From contig OX638133.1 of assembly GCA_951804985.1 (NCBI GenBank), positions 77,072,367 to 77,136,366 on the forward strand: 64,000 nt of DNA, in the 5' to 3' direction. The notes below the pieces were generated by a model, which made no database searches, had not been told where the DNA came from, and saw nothing but the letters and a program-made list of their open reading frames with translations. Both the position numbers and the translations under genes were made by a program. The DNA is from Dryomyza anilis (lineage: Eukaryota; Arthropoda; Insecta; Diptera; Dryomyzidae). Positions 1-11,662 of this stretch are shown in pieces; position 1 is the stretch's first letter; every line of letters starts with the position of its first letter.

Positions 1-235
1 AATTTTAAATATAGACTTGGTACGCCCACTTTTATTTTCAAATTTTTTTTTATTAGTTATTTTATTTCTGATATGTGCTGAGGGTGATGGGGTTCAGTAT
101 AATTAAGAACTTATAAATTAAGGTATACAATTAAAAATCCCACTTTAATATCTCCACCAAAGGTGTAGGGTATTCCAAAGTCGGGCCCAACCGACTATAA
201 AAGTCCGTCCCATTTGACCTAACTTTCCCAACTCG
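1..235 (+). mobile_element. DINE-1-like element, family A, 3' part
   Basis: This matches the last ~240 bp of the complete family-A copy at 35110-35957. It has the same CGCCCACTTTT segment, the 'GTGTAGGGTATTCC' block, a degenerate hairpin around AGTCGGGCCCAACCGACTAT, and the terminal CCCAACTCG followed by T's. The 5' part lies outside the window. Such elements are non-autonomous rolling-circle (Helentron) derivatives and encode no protein. Assignment rests on remembered similarity to Drosophila INE-1 and on the copies in this window. Confidence 0.8.
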
Positions 236-373
236 TTTTTCTTAACTATGGCTCCCTTTCTGCAAATATTGCCACTTATATAATACGTTGGAATATTTAA
301 CAGCAATGATTTTATATTTAACAAAAAAAGGAAACAAATATAAAGGTTTTAGGAAAACGGACAGCTGCTTCTT

Positions 374-493
374 TCACAATTTCTTCTTCCGCTTTTCGTC
401 CGTCTGTTTCTTGGCATTATAGTAATCTTCATCCTCTTCTTGTACCTTATCCTTCTATTTTCCTTTTGGTCGTCCTTTTGCATAATCACATTC
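374..493 (-). pseudogene. Possible AT-hook-like coding remnant
   Basis: On the minus strand this ~120-bp purine-rich stretch reads as a basic segment containing a GRPKGK core, as in AT-hook DNA-binding motifs. One in-frame stop follows, then an acidic/basic run with EEDEDYY and a lysine-rich end before a second stop. The mixed-charge composition differs from the surrounding AT-rich sequence. It could equally be chance in a purine-rich strand. No parent gene was identified. Confidence 0.18.
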
Positions 494-494
494 T

Positions 495-720
495 TAACCA
501 CTAAGTTGTTGCCAGTTGCCAGCACCTGAGCTCGTTTTCATTCATTTACAGGTACTGATCCTAATAATAAAATTACAGCGGCAATAACAAAATGTTCACT
601 TGCATGACGGATGCAAATAATATGGCAACGTGGTACAGTTGCGCCACAGCGTTGCCTGATGCCGCAACATTCGGAGTACAAGCAGCCAACAGCAAACTAA
701 CAACAAGAACTAATGTCAGC
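495..720. other. GTTGCC/GGCAAC-rich island
   Basis: A short stretch of higher GC with several GTTGCC or GGCAAC hexamers (GTTGCCAGTTGCCAGC near 508-523, GGCAACG near 623, CGTTGCC near 650). Comparable islands recur near 9270-9350 and 19026-19190. Nothing coding was recognised here. The flanks 236-494 and 721-939 hold no other feature I can support. Confidence 0.3.
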
Positions 721-939
721 AACATAGTGTGAAATTCTTATTTGTTCACCAGCGTGCGACAGTAGAGCATTCTGCAAGGCAACAAAGCAAAAGTTTCGAG
801 TGTAATATTTATTTAAATAATACATGTGTTCTGGTGGCAACCATGTTTATTTTAGTTGGGTTTTCTCAATTGTTTTAGTCAAGAATTAATTTGAGGAATT
901 GATGTAGATTATTCAAAATGAGACTAACATATTTTGGAA

Positions 940-1145
940 TATCGGTTCCAATTCCATTGCAAATCAAAAAAAAAAATAATATGCGTTTCGATTCTGATTT
1001 CGGTTTCACATGTTTTTATTACCAGTTCCGATTTCGGTTCCAACAAAAAAAAAAAAATCTGGGTTTTGATTCCGGTTCCATACATTTTTATGAACAGTTT
1101 TGATTCCAGTTCCGAAACGTTTCTAATTCTGTTTTTTTGCGGAAT
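940..1145. repeat. GGTTCC-type degenerate repeat (family J), copy 1
   Basis: About three imperfect units of a GGTTCC(A/G)ATTCC block followed by a poly-A run. It aligns in the same orientation with 9618-9795: TTTGGAATA(T/A)CGGTTCC is shared, followed by a similar TTGCAA(A/C)C block and an A-run. This suggests one dispersed family. The reading frames across it come from the repeats and are not genes. Confidence 0.5.
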
Positions 1146-1300
1146 TTGAGAGGGACAAAAATATCGGTTACGGTCCAATTTCTAATAGAAAAATAACTCA
1201 AACATAAAATTCAAATTGGGCAATGTCAACGTCCAAAATATGAAGAAAAAAAGGAGAATTGAAATTTTTTACAACTACAAATTTTTATAACTAAAATCTA

Positions 1301-1788
1301 CACTGAGGAAACAATGTGTTTAAATTAAATGCAATTGTGTTAAAATAAAACATAACCAAAAATAAAAAAAACACCTGAAAACAATTTCATTTAAATTTAA
1401 AAGAATTGTTTACAACACATAATTTATAAGAACTTTTTTTAAATTTGAAACAATTGTTATTTATTTTTTTTTATTTTGGTTAAAAAAATAAAAAAAATAT
1501 ATTTTTTTTATTTTTTAAATTATATGTTTTATTGTTTATTTGTATTTAATTGTTTATTTATACTTTATTGTTATTTATTATTACAATATTATTACAATAT
1601 TATTATGTAGATGTATGTTCTATGCATTTCACACAGTAAATGTTGCATACATTAAGGGACATGTCATGAAATCTCGTTTTTAAAACCAATGTGATTAAAT
1701 TGAAAACAATTTAGTGTGTTTGAAAAATAGTATTTAAATTCACTTTTAAACATTTGTTTTTAATTTTAAAGCTTGTTTTTTCTCAGTG
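1301..1788. mobile_element. MITE with CACTGAG termini
   Basis: The left end CACTGAGGAAACAA (after TA) is inverted at the right as TTGTTTTTTCTCAGTG. The interior is AT-only filler with TTTAAATTT tracts and no coding. The right flank is AA, not TA, so the target duplication has decayed or the call is off by a few bases. Ends resemble family G at 30263-30852. Confidence 0.4.
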
Positions 1789-3524
1789 AACGTAATAACT
1801 CAAAAAATGTAGGATTTTTCAAAAACTGAATCGAAATATTTAATCGCAATTTAAACCTTATAATTTCAATAGTTATTGTAGCAATATTAATAACAAACAA
1901 AATTAATTTTAAATTAGGAATAGAGAGCATATGTTGAAAAATACTAAAACTTAAAAAAATTAAATCGATATTTAAAACTTTTTCATTCCTGTATAACAGT
2001 ATGCTTAATATTATTATTTTTTACTGACAACCATAAAAAACTCTGAAAGACAAATAGAATACTTGGTTCATTGTAATTGCTGTCAATTAAAAAGTTTTTA
2101 ACATGTGCTAACACAATTTATAATCCCATATTTTACCAGCATATGTGACCATATTAGCTGCCATATTAATAAGATATATGAATCGGATAATGGGTTCAAA
2201 ATTAAGCAAATCATTTTAAGAGATTTTAAAATGGCATAGTTTTATCATTATACAATTTAAAGATTGAATTCAGAAAGAAGCAGTTTGGGGTCACATTATA
2301 AGAGATTATTAGAAATTAAATACAATTCAAGTTAAATAAATGTAATGAAAAATTGAATTCGGACTAGTCAAAATTAATTTATAATAGGTAATATTAAAAT
2401 CGACATCACATAATTAAAACCAGATTGATTTTAAAATTAAGAAAATCGATTTAAGATAATTAAAATACAAATTTTTAGCAAATATAATTGTTGAAACTGC
2501 ACCAACTATTAATTTGTTGCATTTACCTACAAATAATCATATTAGCAAACAGAGTTGCTGATTTAATGAAGATTAGAAAATGTTTTCATAAAACTACTGA
2601 ATTTCATAGCTAATTAATGAATGCAAATAATTTCGGTTGCTACATATACGTCGATTATTTTTTTCTGTGAATGAAATTTCAGACCAAAAAACAACAAAAC
2701 TTTTCATATCCAAATAGATAATTCTGAAATCAAATAAATCTTCAGAAAATTAAAAATTGAATTTAGATAGACCTAAATTCAACGCAATGCTGTTCAATTA
2801 ATTTTAAATTGTTTTCAGAGTGAGGTAAATTCATTCAATATAATCAAATAATATTTAAAATAAATTATGTAAAATTAGGCTTCCAAAACGTCCATTGAAA
2901 TTTCGATTGTTTTCAGAATTCCATTTATTCCGAATAATCAATTTAAATTTTCAAATTATAAAATTGTCAAATCGACACAAACATCTTTTGCTTACCAAAT
3001 AATTTAGTTTGAAATAAAATAACAACATAGTAAGGACTTATTTATGAACTTCATTTACGTATTTATGAATTCAATTTTCCTATAAAGTATAGAATGAGCA
3101 CCTTTGAATGAAATTAATGTATTTATTAATAAATTTGTTTATTTTCTTAATTTTACATTTTAAATAAATTTGATCATATAAGTACTTACACGGATAGAAA
3201 AGATTTGTTTAAATATGTTTGAATGTAATTAAAAAGTAAAAGAAAATTACCATACATGTATTAGGAATGAAGTGTAATTAAATTATAATCGAAATTGAAT
3301 TTGTTTTTGTTCACGTGTAAACATTATTATATTGTCCAGCAGAATCTGTCAAATTTACCATAAATATGTTACAATACCAACATAAAATTTTAATTGTATT
3401 TGAATAAACTGTTTCTTGGCAATTTACTTGGTTAAAACTATGTTCTAAACACAGAAAATGCTAATCAAATCTAAATACAACGTATGTTCGCAACGCTCGT
3501 CTTAATTCGATAATTTATCGACTG
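1789..3524. other. AT-rich stretch without recognisable gene
   Basis: Very AT-rich sequence with short ATTTAAA and AATTGAATT runs. I see no open frame of interest, no clear element boundary and no tandem structure beyond low complexity. Confidence 0.5.
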
Positions 3525-4180
3525 ACGAAGTTGGCAACGTTATGCAGCATTTTCTATCTACACCATCTTTTGCCATCGTTTGAACATATTGATGTTTAAA
3601 AACAAACAAAAAAAGGAATTGATTTTAAATAAATTTATTCTTCCAACATTCTTCTTGTATACGAAGTTGGCACTTGTTGAGCAGAATTTTCTACCTACGT
3701 CTCTTTTGTCGTCGTTTGAAGTATGTATAGGGTCATTTTAAACATACTGATGTTCGAAAAGTAGACGCGGAAGCTCAGTGGTTAGTGCGCTGGACTGCGA
3801 GCCGAAAGGTCCCCGGTTCAAGCCTGAACTGGGGCTAACAACATCTTTTCATAGAAACATTTTTCTAATCCGCGCTACCTCTCGGCAGTAAATGGCAAAC
3901 CTACGAGAGTAAAACATTGCCTATGAAAAGCTTTCACCCGCCGTTCGGATTCGGCAATAAACTGTAGGTCCCACCAATTTGAGTACAAATATAACACGCA
4001 CACCTCAAAATGGTGAGAGAGCTCGGCCGAAGTTCTAAACAGGACAGCAGCGCCAAACTATTATTATTATGATGTTCGAAAAGAAACAAAAAATGAATTC
4101 TTGTATATAAAGTTGACACTCGTTGATCGGAATTTTCTGCGTACGTGTCTTCTGTTGTTCGTTGAGAAAACGTGTTCGCG
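3525..4180. repeat. Three tandem units of ~140 bp, split by a SINE
   Basis: The block 'ACGAAGTTGGCA...GCAGAATTTTCTA...GTCGTTTGAA' occurs three times: from about 3525, from about 3656 and, after the SINE, from about 4097. Units are diverged, so the duplication is old. The SINE at 3762-4069 inserted within this array and duplicated 14 bases of it. Confidence 0.55.
3762..4069 (+). mobile_element. tRNA-derived SINE, apparently full length
   Basis: The 5' head looks like tRNA, with box A-like AGCTCAGTGGTTAG and box B-like GGTTCAAGCCT about 40 bp apart. A ~230-bp body follows, then a (TTA)n tail. The 14-bp duplication TGATGTTCGAAAG with one extra A (3748-3761 and 4070-4083) flanks it exactly, the mark of LINE-mediated retroposition. 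Relatives lie at 13643-13824 (minus), 47169-47255 and 49492-49605. The tRNA head does not fold as a canonical tRNA, so it is not a tRNA gene. Confidence 0.8.
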
Positions 4181-4183
4181 TCG

Positions 4184-5094
4184 GTAATAATTTTGTTATT
4201 TGTAAATTAAATAAATATATAAATTGTGTTATAAAAAATACTAATAGTAACAGAGAATAATATAGTTCAGTGTATAATTTTTGAAACTAATGTGAAAAAC
4301 CACAAATAAAAATCTGTGTTTCAATTTTCAAACAGAATTTGGAATGTTTTTTTACAAAAGCCTTCATGAATTTCTTGTTTACGCTATGTGCTGTACTGAG
4401 ATCAACCGTAACTGTACCAATTATAAAGCGAGCCTGGATCGTCTGGTTTAGCATCTGCTGCTGGTGCAATTGTGCATTCATTGATGCTGTCACTTGTATT
4501 TGCAGTTTTAAACCAATTATTTATTTATGGATTTAAAAATTTGTATATGAATTCTATTATTATAATTTCCACTGTGCATGTTTAAAGATTTTTAATAAAA
4601 ATAAATAAAAAAAAAAACAACATTATATTTTTATTTTATTTTCAGGATTTCTTTCCAAAAATACTTAAATATGTTTCTATGCAAACATACTACTTTTTGT
4701 ACTGAAACAACTTATATGTTTCACTGGAAACATATTTATATTCAGGTCGTTCAAAATCAATTTTTAATTTGAACATAATTATGTTTCGGTTTAAATATTT
4801 ATTTTGTTTGGAAGTAGTAATTATTATGTTTCCATTAGAACATACACCATTTTAAAGGGCAATATTAAAATGTTCCCGTGATTTTATAATGTAAGTCAGA
4901 GCTCATTACAAGTCTCAATACAACCCTGTCAATTATATATTATGTTTACATAAAATTCCAAACATACATGTTAATGCCTGCATAATTATGTTTGGGAGAG
5001 CCCTTTTTTTGAAGCTTGTACATATCGAAAATAAACAATTAAATATATATTGACGGTTCGCATTGCTGTCAACACGAAAACATCACATATGGGC
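4184..5094. other. AT-rich stretch; scattered ATGTTTC/GAAACAT words
   Basis: No gene or bounded element was recognised. ATGTTTC or its complement recurs several times in 4670-4990, which may reflect a degraded repeat. The small frames near 4290-4540 on both strands have no coding character I would trust. Confidence 0.4.
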
Positions 5095-5440
5095 ATTTAA
5101 TGGGGTTTCGGACGGGACATTCGTTCGCTTAAAACTTTAATATCTCGAAGGAAATTTAATGAATGGACTAAACATCTGAAAAAAACATTAGAGAATTCTA
5201 TACGATAGATCAAAAGATATAAATGAAATAGTTGGCGTTCCGGACGGGACAAAAATGGAAATCATATGGAAATACCAAAAAGTCAGCATGTTTATATATA
5301 TTTAAAAAAAATGGAAATCATGTGCTTTCTTCATTTATTTACATTTTGTTCTTCGAGTTTGTAGTTTTTTTTTTATAACAAATCACAGAATAATTCCGGA
5401 CGGTACATTCCCGAAGGGACAAAAAATTACGAATAGAAAT
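5095..5440. repeat. Degenerate element with repeated CGGACGGGACA motif
   Basis: TTCGGACGGGACATTCG (~5107), TTCCGGACGGGACAAAA (~5233) and TCCGGACGGTACATTCCCGAAGGGACAAAA (~5396) are spaced through AT-rich sequence. Iteration of one GC-rich word resembles the families at 6982-8175, 15952-17621 and 62537-63845. I could not define its ends. 5441-6479 shows nothing further. Confidence 0.35.
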
Positions 5441-6481
5441 TATCAGTAAGATTTTTATTCTAAAAATACTTTTTGCGTACAATATATTTTTTTGATATAT
5501 TTCGGAATATAACTAAGATATTTTACAGATTTCAATTCGCTGTTCAAAATTTTCTAGAATTACTAGGAAATCGATAAAAATGAAAATGCCGAGAAAATTA
5601 CTTCGAAAACCCTTATACAAAAATCAAAATTTTACCGTTATTTTAATTTGGATCATTATTTTTAAGCTTTAGAAATAATTTTTAATTTTAATTAAGAAAA
5701 AACATAAAATAATATTTTGTATGTATTTACAGTTAATTAATTTAGTTACTCAAAGTACGTGAAATATTGGTATATTTACAAGTTGTGTAGTAACGTAACT
5801 TTATGAGTATTTTTTTATACGTTACCTTTAACGGAGTAGAATTTTCTTTTCAGATTTTTAGATTCACATATTTATTTCAAATATTTGAGCATTTTGAATT
5901 TTTCGGTCGTGGTTGACGTTTTTCTGGAAATGCGCATATGTCATTTTGACATTTGCAAATTCCACGTCGTGACATGACACCATGTTGGAACAATGCTGCC
6001 ACATTGTGGAATAAATCTTCTTATGCCGAAAATTCGTGTTTGTGTCTTAACATTAACATCTTTGCAATTACCATTAAATGATAATTGTCTATTAAGGTAC
6101 CAAAAAAATTCATCATTATAATTTTATTATACTTTATTTGATTTGCCTGGCAGCATATGATGGAATTACTTGAGTAATGAAAAAAGAAGGATTTTTATAA
6201 TATTTCTATTCATAGGCAATTTAAAACAAAAGTTTTTTTGACAATATAATTGATATACTCAACACACATAAAAAAGTTTGTTTTGTTATATAAATTAGTT
6301 TTAAAATTGGCAAAACAAAAATTTGTCTCATATATAAATTTAAAATTATTTGAAGTCACCTAAATCATTCTCACCTGTGTCATATAAAGTTACAGTAAAT
6401 TTTGTTATGTTTTTTATTTTAATTATTATTTTAATAAATTACCCATTTCAAAAACACATTCACAAATATATGGTTTTTGTA

Positions 6482-6698
6482 CACCCAGAAAAAAATTCCT
6501 CAAATCCCATTAAAATTAGTCAATAGGACCATTATTAATACAAATATACAAAAAATAAATATTTTCATATAAACTCAATGACAATGTCATGGTATTTTCT
6601 AGTATTTAATGGTATTTTCCGATTAAAATAATAATTTATCCTATTGACTATTTTTAATAGTAAAAAATTATTATCTATATAGTATTTTTTTCTGGGTG
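6482..6698. mobile_element. MITE family C, complete (217 bp)
   Basis: Terminal inverted repeats CACCCAGAAAAAAAT (left) and ATTTTTTTCTGGGTG (right) are flanked by TA on both sides (6480-6481, 6699-6700). The interior holds the inverted CAATAGGA/TCCTATTG words typical of all copies. There is no coding. TA duplication fits a Tc1/mariner-type transposase acting in trans (inference). Other copies: 15730-15949, 31191-31406, and a longer relative at 11663-12540. Confidence 0.75.
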
Positions 6699-6981
6699 TA
6701 CCACAATGTGTAACGCGTAGACTTTGTACGCTATTTAATTATAAAATAATGTAAAATTACAAAATCACATATGGGTTCATGTTGCAAAATGTTGTATTCT
6801 ATGCGTGCGCGTGTAAATTAATTACCTACTCAGAAAAAGTTTTTCATTTGTACGCTTCATTTACACTCAATGGTTAGTATATATATATTTTGTTTTTGCA
6901 AAAACTTTACAGACGTAATATATATTTTTTTTATAAATTACAATTTGAAATACGAGTATTTTCAATTATATAAAGAAGATA

Positions 6982-8175
6982 TCGTCACTATCATGCCAAA
7001 GGGGCGAATGTGCAATTTTTGACATTTGCGTTTTTTTACATTTTTGAATGTAGTTTTTCTTCAAGTATACTGTGCTAAAATCGCGTGTCGTTTTGTTGGA
7101 TATATCTAGCCACAAAAGTCAAAACCAAAAGGGCGAATTTGAAAAATTAAAAATCTTGTCATGCCAAAAGGGCGAATCTTTCCTTTTTCGCCATAACTAT
7201 TTATTGGTACGAGATAAAATAGTAGTGCGAAGGCATTTATTGTTTGTTTTTAAAGTACCTATCGATCTGCATCATTAATTAAAAATATTTTGTCAAACAT
7301 TAATTTGCCATTTGTTATTTGCAGGAAAAAAAGTTTGGAAAAAATATTTTTAAATAATGATGCAGTTCGATAGGTGCTTTAAAAACAAACAATAAATGCC
7401 TTCACACTACTATTTTATCTCGTACCAATAAATAGTTATGGCGAAAAAGGAAAGATTCGCCCTTTTGGCATGACAAGATTTTCAATTTTTCGAATTTTTG
7501 TTATTTGCAAGAACATATTTTTAAGTAATGATGCAGATCGATAGGTGCTTTAGAAACAAACTATAAATGCCTTCACACTACTATTTTATCTCGTACCAAT
7601 AAATAGTTATGGCGAAAAAGGAATGATTCGCCCTTTTGGTATGACAAGATTTTCAATTTTTCCAATTTATTCGTTTTTTTGCTATAGCTTTTTATTCGTG
7701 CAAGATGAAATAGTAGTTTAAAGGTATTAGTTGTCTGTTTTTAAAGCACCTATCGATTGGCATCAGTATTTAAATTTGCCAAAAAAATGTTCCTTCAAAT
7801 AACAAATGGCAAATTAATGTTTGGCAAAATATTTTTAAATAATGATGCCAATAGATAGGTGCTTTAAAAACAAACAATTAATTCCTTTACATAACTATTT
7901 TATTTTGAGCTAATAAAAAGTTATAGCATAAAAAACAAAAATATTTGCATTTTGGTCAGGATATAGCCTCACAAAATTCGTATATATAATTCAGTAAATT
8001 GTCCGAATCCGAAGATATTTATATACGTTATAATAATTCATGAATAAACCAAAATAACAAAAAAAATTGAAAAAAAAATCAATTTTTCTAATTTTTAAAG
8101 CACTTCAAACTTTAAAATTTGATTTCCAAACATTTTTAAAAATGAACATTCGACCCTTTGGCATGACAGTGACGA
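6982..8175. mobile_element. Palindromic foldback-type element (1.19 kb, TA-flanked)
   Basis: Ends are inverted: TCGTCACTATCATGCC at the left and GGCATGACAGTGACGA at the right, each flanked by TA. Inside, a module of roughly 125 bp carrying CATGCCAAAAGGGCGAATC alternates in orientation: forward ~7159-7290, inverted ~7340-7475, inverted again ~7515-7645, then two diverged pieces to ~7940. The motif or its complement occurs about six times. There is no transposase frame; the 68-codon frame at 7072-7278 lies inside the repeat module. Confidence 0.7.
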
Positions 8176-9617
8176 TATGTCCTTCGAAATTGAATTTAAA
8201 ACACTCAGAAAAATTGTTTTAATATTTGTTGGAATTGTGGCATAAAATACAGTTCAAAACTTAATTTAAACAACCGTTTTGAAATTTTAGAATTTACTTC
8301 AAACTTAAAATTGTGTTCAATCTTAATGGTTAATATGTGTCAAAATGTTCAATAACTGATTAATTTTGATAATTCAAGAATCTCTATCGAAATCTGTTTC
8401 GAAATAGCAGTGCGAGATCGAGATATTTAACTTACCCCTACAGCACGAATATTGCTGGAATACTGCTGCAATGTTGCAGCAATATTACTTTAAAACGAGA
8501 TCTCAACGGGGTTGCTGGCTTTTCTCGTTCAGGAGATATTTAAATATGAACAAAACTGAAGGCATTTCTGACATGAAAAAATAAAAAAAATTGTTGAAAT
8601 TACATTTTTTTTAATTACTTTTGTTACTGAACTTTTAAAAACTTTTTTAAACTAATGTTATTGAAAACAAAGTTTTGAATGTCTGCAAAGTTTATGACAC
8701 CTCTGTAAAAAGTAATTAATATAAGAATCAATTCATGATGAAAATTATGTACGTTATTTCGAATTAAATTTACGCTTGTGTTATATTTAAAAATAAATTA
8801 TGTCATTCTTTTATCGATAAATAGCCAAATATGAAAAACATTTTAACAATTATTATATGAGTAATATATAAGAAAAAATAATGAGAATAAATATTGTTAC
8901 TCTCTAAAAGTTCTGAGAAAAACGTTAATATAAATAAAAAAAAATTAAATCTAGTCGAGTTCAAATCAAACACTTTGCAATTTAAAGAAATTGCACCAAT
9001 TGGCCTAAAATCGTATTAAAATAAATTTCAGCCAAGAACTGTGAATAGTAATGCAATCAAAAACCACATTTAAATCAATAAATTTAGATTACAACAATTA
9101 ATGGTCTTCATTAATAAGAAGAAACTGCCAAACAACAAAACAACTACTATAGAAAATACAAATTTATATGCAACAAAGCAAACAACATGGTATTTTAAAT
9201 GATAGTGCAAACATTAAACCCTCTTCAAAGTCCCGCTTAATCTACGAAATATCTTATAGACTTTTAGTCGAAGGATGCTGCTGCACGTTGCCGTTACAGT
9301 TCAGTTGCACGATTGCAATTTCCAACTGCGGTTGCCAGTGCCAGAATACATTATAGCGCTCTAAAACTTAATGTGAAATTAACTACTATATAGCGTAAAG
9401 CGTTGTGCATAAACATATACTGTGAGGGCGTTCAAATTGGGAATTAAGCAAATAGTGTGATACTTTTATAAATTAGGCAAGAGCATGGAAGATTAATAGT
9501 TGACTAAGAGCACTTTGGCGATATTAAAAATTTAAAAAGAAGTTAACGTGGACCAATATAAGAAATTCACGAAATTCATCAAGAAACCACGAATAATAAA
9601 ATCATGGACTAAAACTC
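8176..9617. other. No gene recognised; short palindromes near 8440-8530
   Basis: Mostly AT-rich. Around 8447-8487 GAATATTGCTGG...CTGCTGCAATGTTGCAGCAATATT forms a short palindrome. A GC-richer patch near 9270-9350 holds GTTGCC words. The short frame at 9168-9356 spans that patch but is not convincing as a gene. Confidence 0.35.
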
Positions 9618-9795
9618 TTTGGAATAACGGTTCCGGTTCTGGTTGCAACCAAAAAAAAAATGGGTTCCGCCAATTTTTTAATAACGGTTTCAAAACTCGA
9701 AACGATTCCACACATTTTTTAATATCGAATCCGATTCCGGTTCCAAAAATTGTAACGATTCCGAATACTAGTATGGTTCTTTGCAGTTCTTGAAT
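9618..9795. repeat. GGTTCC-type degenerate repeat (family J), copy 2
   Basis: Second copy of the block at 940-1145, in the same orientation, with GGTTCCGGTTCTGGTTGC, a poly-A run, and further GATTCC/GGTTCC words to about 9780. The open frame across it is a by-product of the repeats. Confidence 0.45.
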
Positions 9796-10038
9796 AAAAT
9801 TAATTAAACCTCAAACCTTCGATACGACATTTGTTTCTTATTTTAATTTATAATTAATGTAAGTATTAACCGTTATGTTACGACATAAAATTTTTACCAG
9901 ACGGTGCAACGCCCTCTGATATTTGGGCATTTGTATGATAGAAATCATATCATATAAATATGGATAGGCATTACTAACACTACAGAGTAACCATTGTAGG
10001 CAGCATATTAAAATGATTCCCTGATTCTGCAAATTAAA

Positions 10039-10128
10039 ATATTTTCTATGGATACGTTTACGAGATATCGGAAAAAGAAGTTTTTACATAATTTCAAAAT
10101 GGTGGTCACATATCACATATATAAAGAA
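10039..10128. repeat. Dispersed repeat fragment (pair with 22066-22158)
   Basis: CTATGGATACGTTTACGAGAT...TGGTGGTCACATAT resembles CTTTGGATAGGTTTACAAAAC...GGTGGTCACATAT at 22066-22158. The shared order of words suggests a common old repeat, which also explains the short frame at 22028-22210. The rest of 9796-10247 shows nothing I can name. Confidence 0.3.
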
Positions 10129-10337
10129 ATTGAGCTAGGATCATGATCTGGAAATGAATTTTTTATAATTTCCATATCATAGCCCGCCCTGTTATATGAG
10201 AAACATGATCTGATCATACTAACGTCAACCCTAATAGGGTAAAATTCTACACACAGAATAGGGATATATTGCGTCAACCAACTCTTTACCAAACCAACAT
10301 ATTCGGTTCTCTCAATCGCTTAGGCGGTTGTAATTGT

Positions 10338-10714
10338 AACCAGTTGGGAAGGTTAGATCACATGGGAAATTTAAAGTAGGTGTTATTAGATAGTTAGGAT
10401 TATCAAAATTATATTCGGTCTAAGCCGACTATAAATACCCTACACATATGTGTGGTTACCATTCAAAGTGATATATAGGTCACCAGGGTATACGAATCCT
10501 GAAAATAACTACAAACATTCAATCGCTGAACAATTTCCATTCATTTTATACCCATATTTACAAATGGGTAGGTGTACCGAATTTCGATTTTTTTTTTGTG
10601 AACCACAAGACTTTTCGCCGGAAAACATCGCACATACAGCGTAGGTATATTAGTAATCTAAGTTATAAGTTTCATTTATCTAGCTCTTCAATTTTAAAAG
10701 TAGTAGGGATTTCA

Positions 10715-10753
<39 letters not shown>

Positions 10754-10786
10754 TACATACATACATACATACATACATACATACAG

Positions 10787-10832
<46 letters not shown>

Positions 10833-10989
10833 GGACAGACAGACGGACATCGCTAAATCGACTCAGGAGGTCATGCTGATCAATATATTCTTGATCAGCA
10901 TGACCTTCCATACCGGAGATGCTTCCTTCTGGGTGTTACAAACGGCGTACCAAACTGAATATACCCTTTCACTCTTAGTGTAGGGTATA
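10338..10989 (-). mobile_element. DINE-1-like element, family B, inserted in family D
   Basis: Reads on the minus strand from TATACCCTACACTAAGAG through GGTACGCCGTTTGTAACACC, the GATCAGCATGACC block and an expanded GTCT/ATGT core, to TTCCCAACTGGTT. The part between core and 3' end is shorter than in the copy at 16006-16700. Non-coding; the frames at 10598-10911 on both strands are translations of the microsatellite core. Confidence 0.8.
10719..10845. repeat. (GACA)n(CATA)n(GACA)n compound microsatellite
   Basis: A tetranucleotide run of GACA, then CATA, then GACA again with GGAC interruptions. It lies where DINE elements carry their GTCY core and is far longer here than in the other copies. 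Slippage expansion is the simplest explanation. Confidence 0.9.
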
Positions 10990-11355
10990 CAAATTAAAAG
11001 AGCTGTAGTTTGGACTACAACCAATTTTCAACTGTTTTAAAATAATTTAGTACAGATTTAGAACTACTGGATATATGTATATTCTAATATTTCAAGCGCC
11101 AACCGAATATGGCATTTCCGCAAACAAATTAGTAGACAATTCGATTTAACAGAATGAAGTTAGTTGTACAACTAACATTTTCGTTCTTCTAACCTCAGGC
11201 AAAAAGAGGATTTCTCTGTGTGTACTAACGATACTAGCGAATTTCTCGCGTTTCATATCACCAAAATGATATTTAAAAATTATACAACGTTTAAATTATA
11301 TAATAAATATTTCTAGAATGGAGAATTGGAAAATATAATTTTTTCGACAAAAAAG

Positions 11356-11651
11356 TAAAGATTAGTTGCTCTAACGAACTCTTTGCCAAAAAAACTTATT
11401 CGGTACTCTCAACCACTTAGTCGGTTGTTATTGTCAAAATAAAAAACTTGTAGTTTGTTCTGCAACCAACTTCAAACGGGTTTAAAACAATATAGTACAC
11501 ATTTAGAACCATTAGGAGTGTGTATAGACTAATATTTCATGAGTATAGGCTAATATGGCAGTTCCGCCAGCAAACTTGTAGACCATTCGATTTAACTGAG
11601 TTTAACTGAGTTCTTCCAACCTCATGCCAAAAGAGGATTTTTATGTGTGTA
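11356..11651. mobile_element. Family D element, copy 2
   Basis: Shares GATTAGTTGC, TTATTCGGTACTCTCAACC, GGTTGTTATTGTCAAAA, GGAGTGTGTATAGACTAATATTTCA and the end ATTTTTATGTGTGT with copies 1, 3 and 4. The left terminus is diverged or lost. It lies about 130 bp from copy 1 in the same orientation. Confidence 0.6.
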
Positions 11652-11662
11652 TATAACTAATA

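Larger units (their letters stand above)
10250..11222. mobile_element. Family D element, copy 1, split by a DINE
   Basis: Ends CACACAG and CTGTGTG are flanked by TA (10248-10249, 11223-11224). The interior matches the ~300-bp copy at 12916-13217: CAACCAACTC, ATTCGGTTCTCTCAA(T/C)CGCTTAG, CGGTTGT(A/T)ATTGT, then after the interruption GTAGTTTGGAC, ATATGGCA and TTCGTTCTTCTAACC. The DINE-B at 10338-10989 sits exactly where uninterrupted copies read ATTGT|CAAA. Without it the element is about 320 bp. No coding. Confidence 0.7.

Noticed and set aside
3762..3845. Functional tRNA gene
   Set aside because: Box A/B-like words are present, but the acceptor and anticodon arms do not pair; it is the head of a SINE with its own target duplication.
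6982..8175. CRISPR-like regularly spaced repeats
   Set aside because: The repeated words alternate in orientation, spacers are homologous, and the genome is clearly animal.
10598..10911. Asp/Arg/Gln/Thr and Ser/Val/Cys/Leu repeat frames
   Set aside because: Translations of the (GACA)n(CATA)n microsatellite inside a DINE element.
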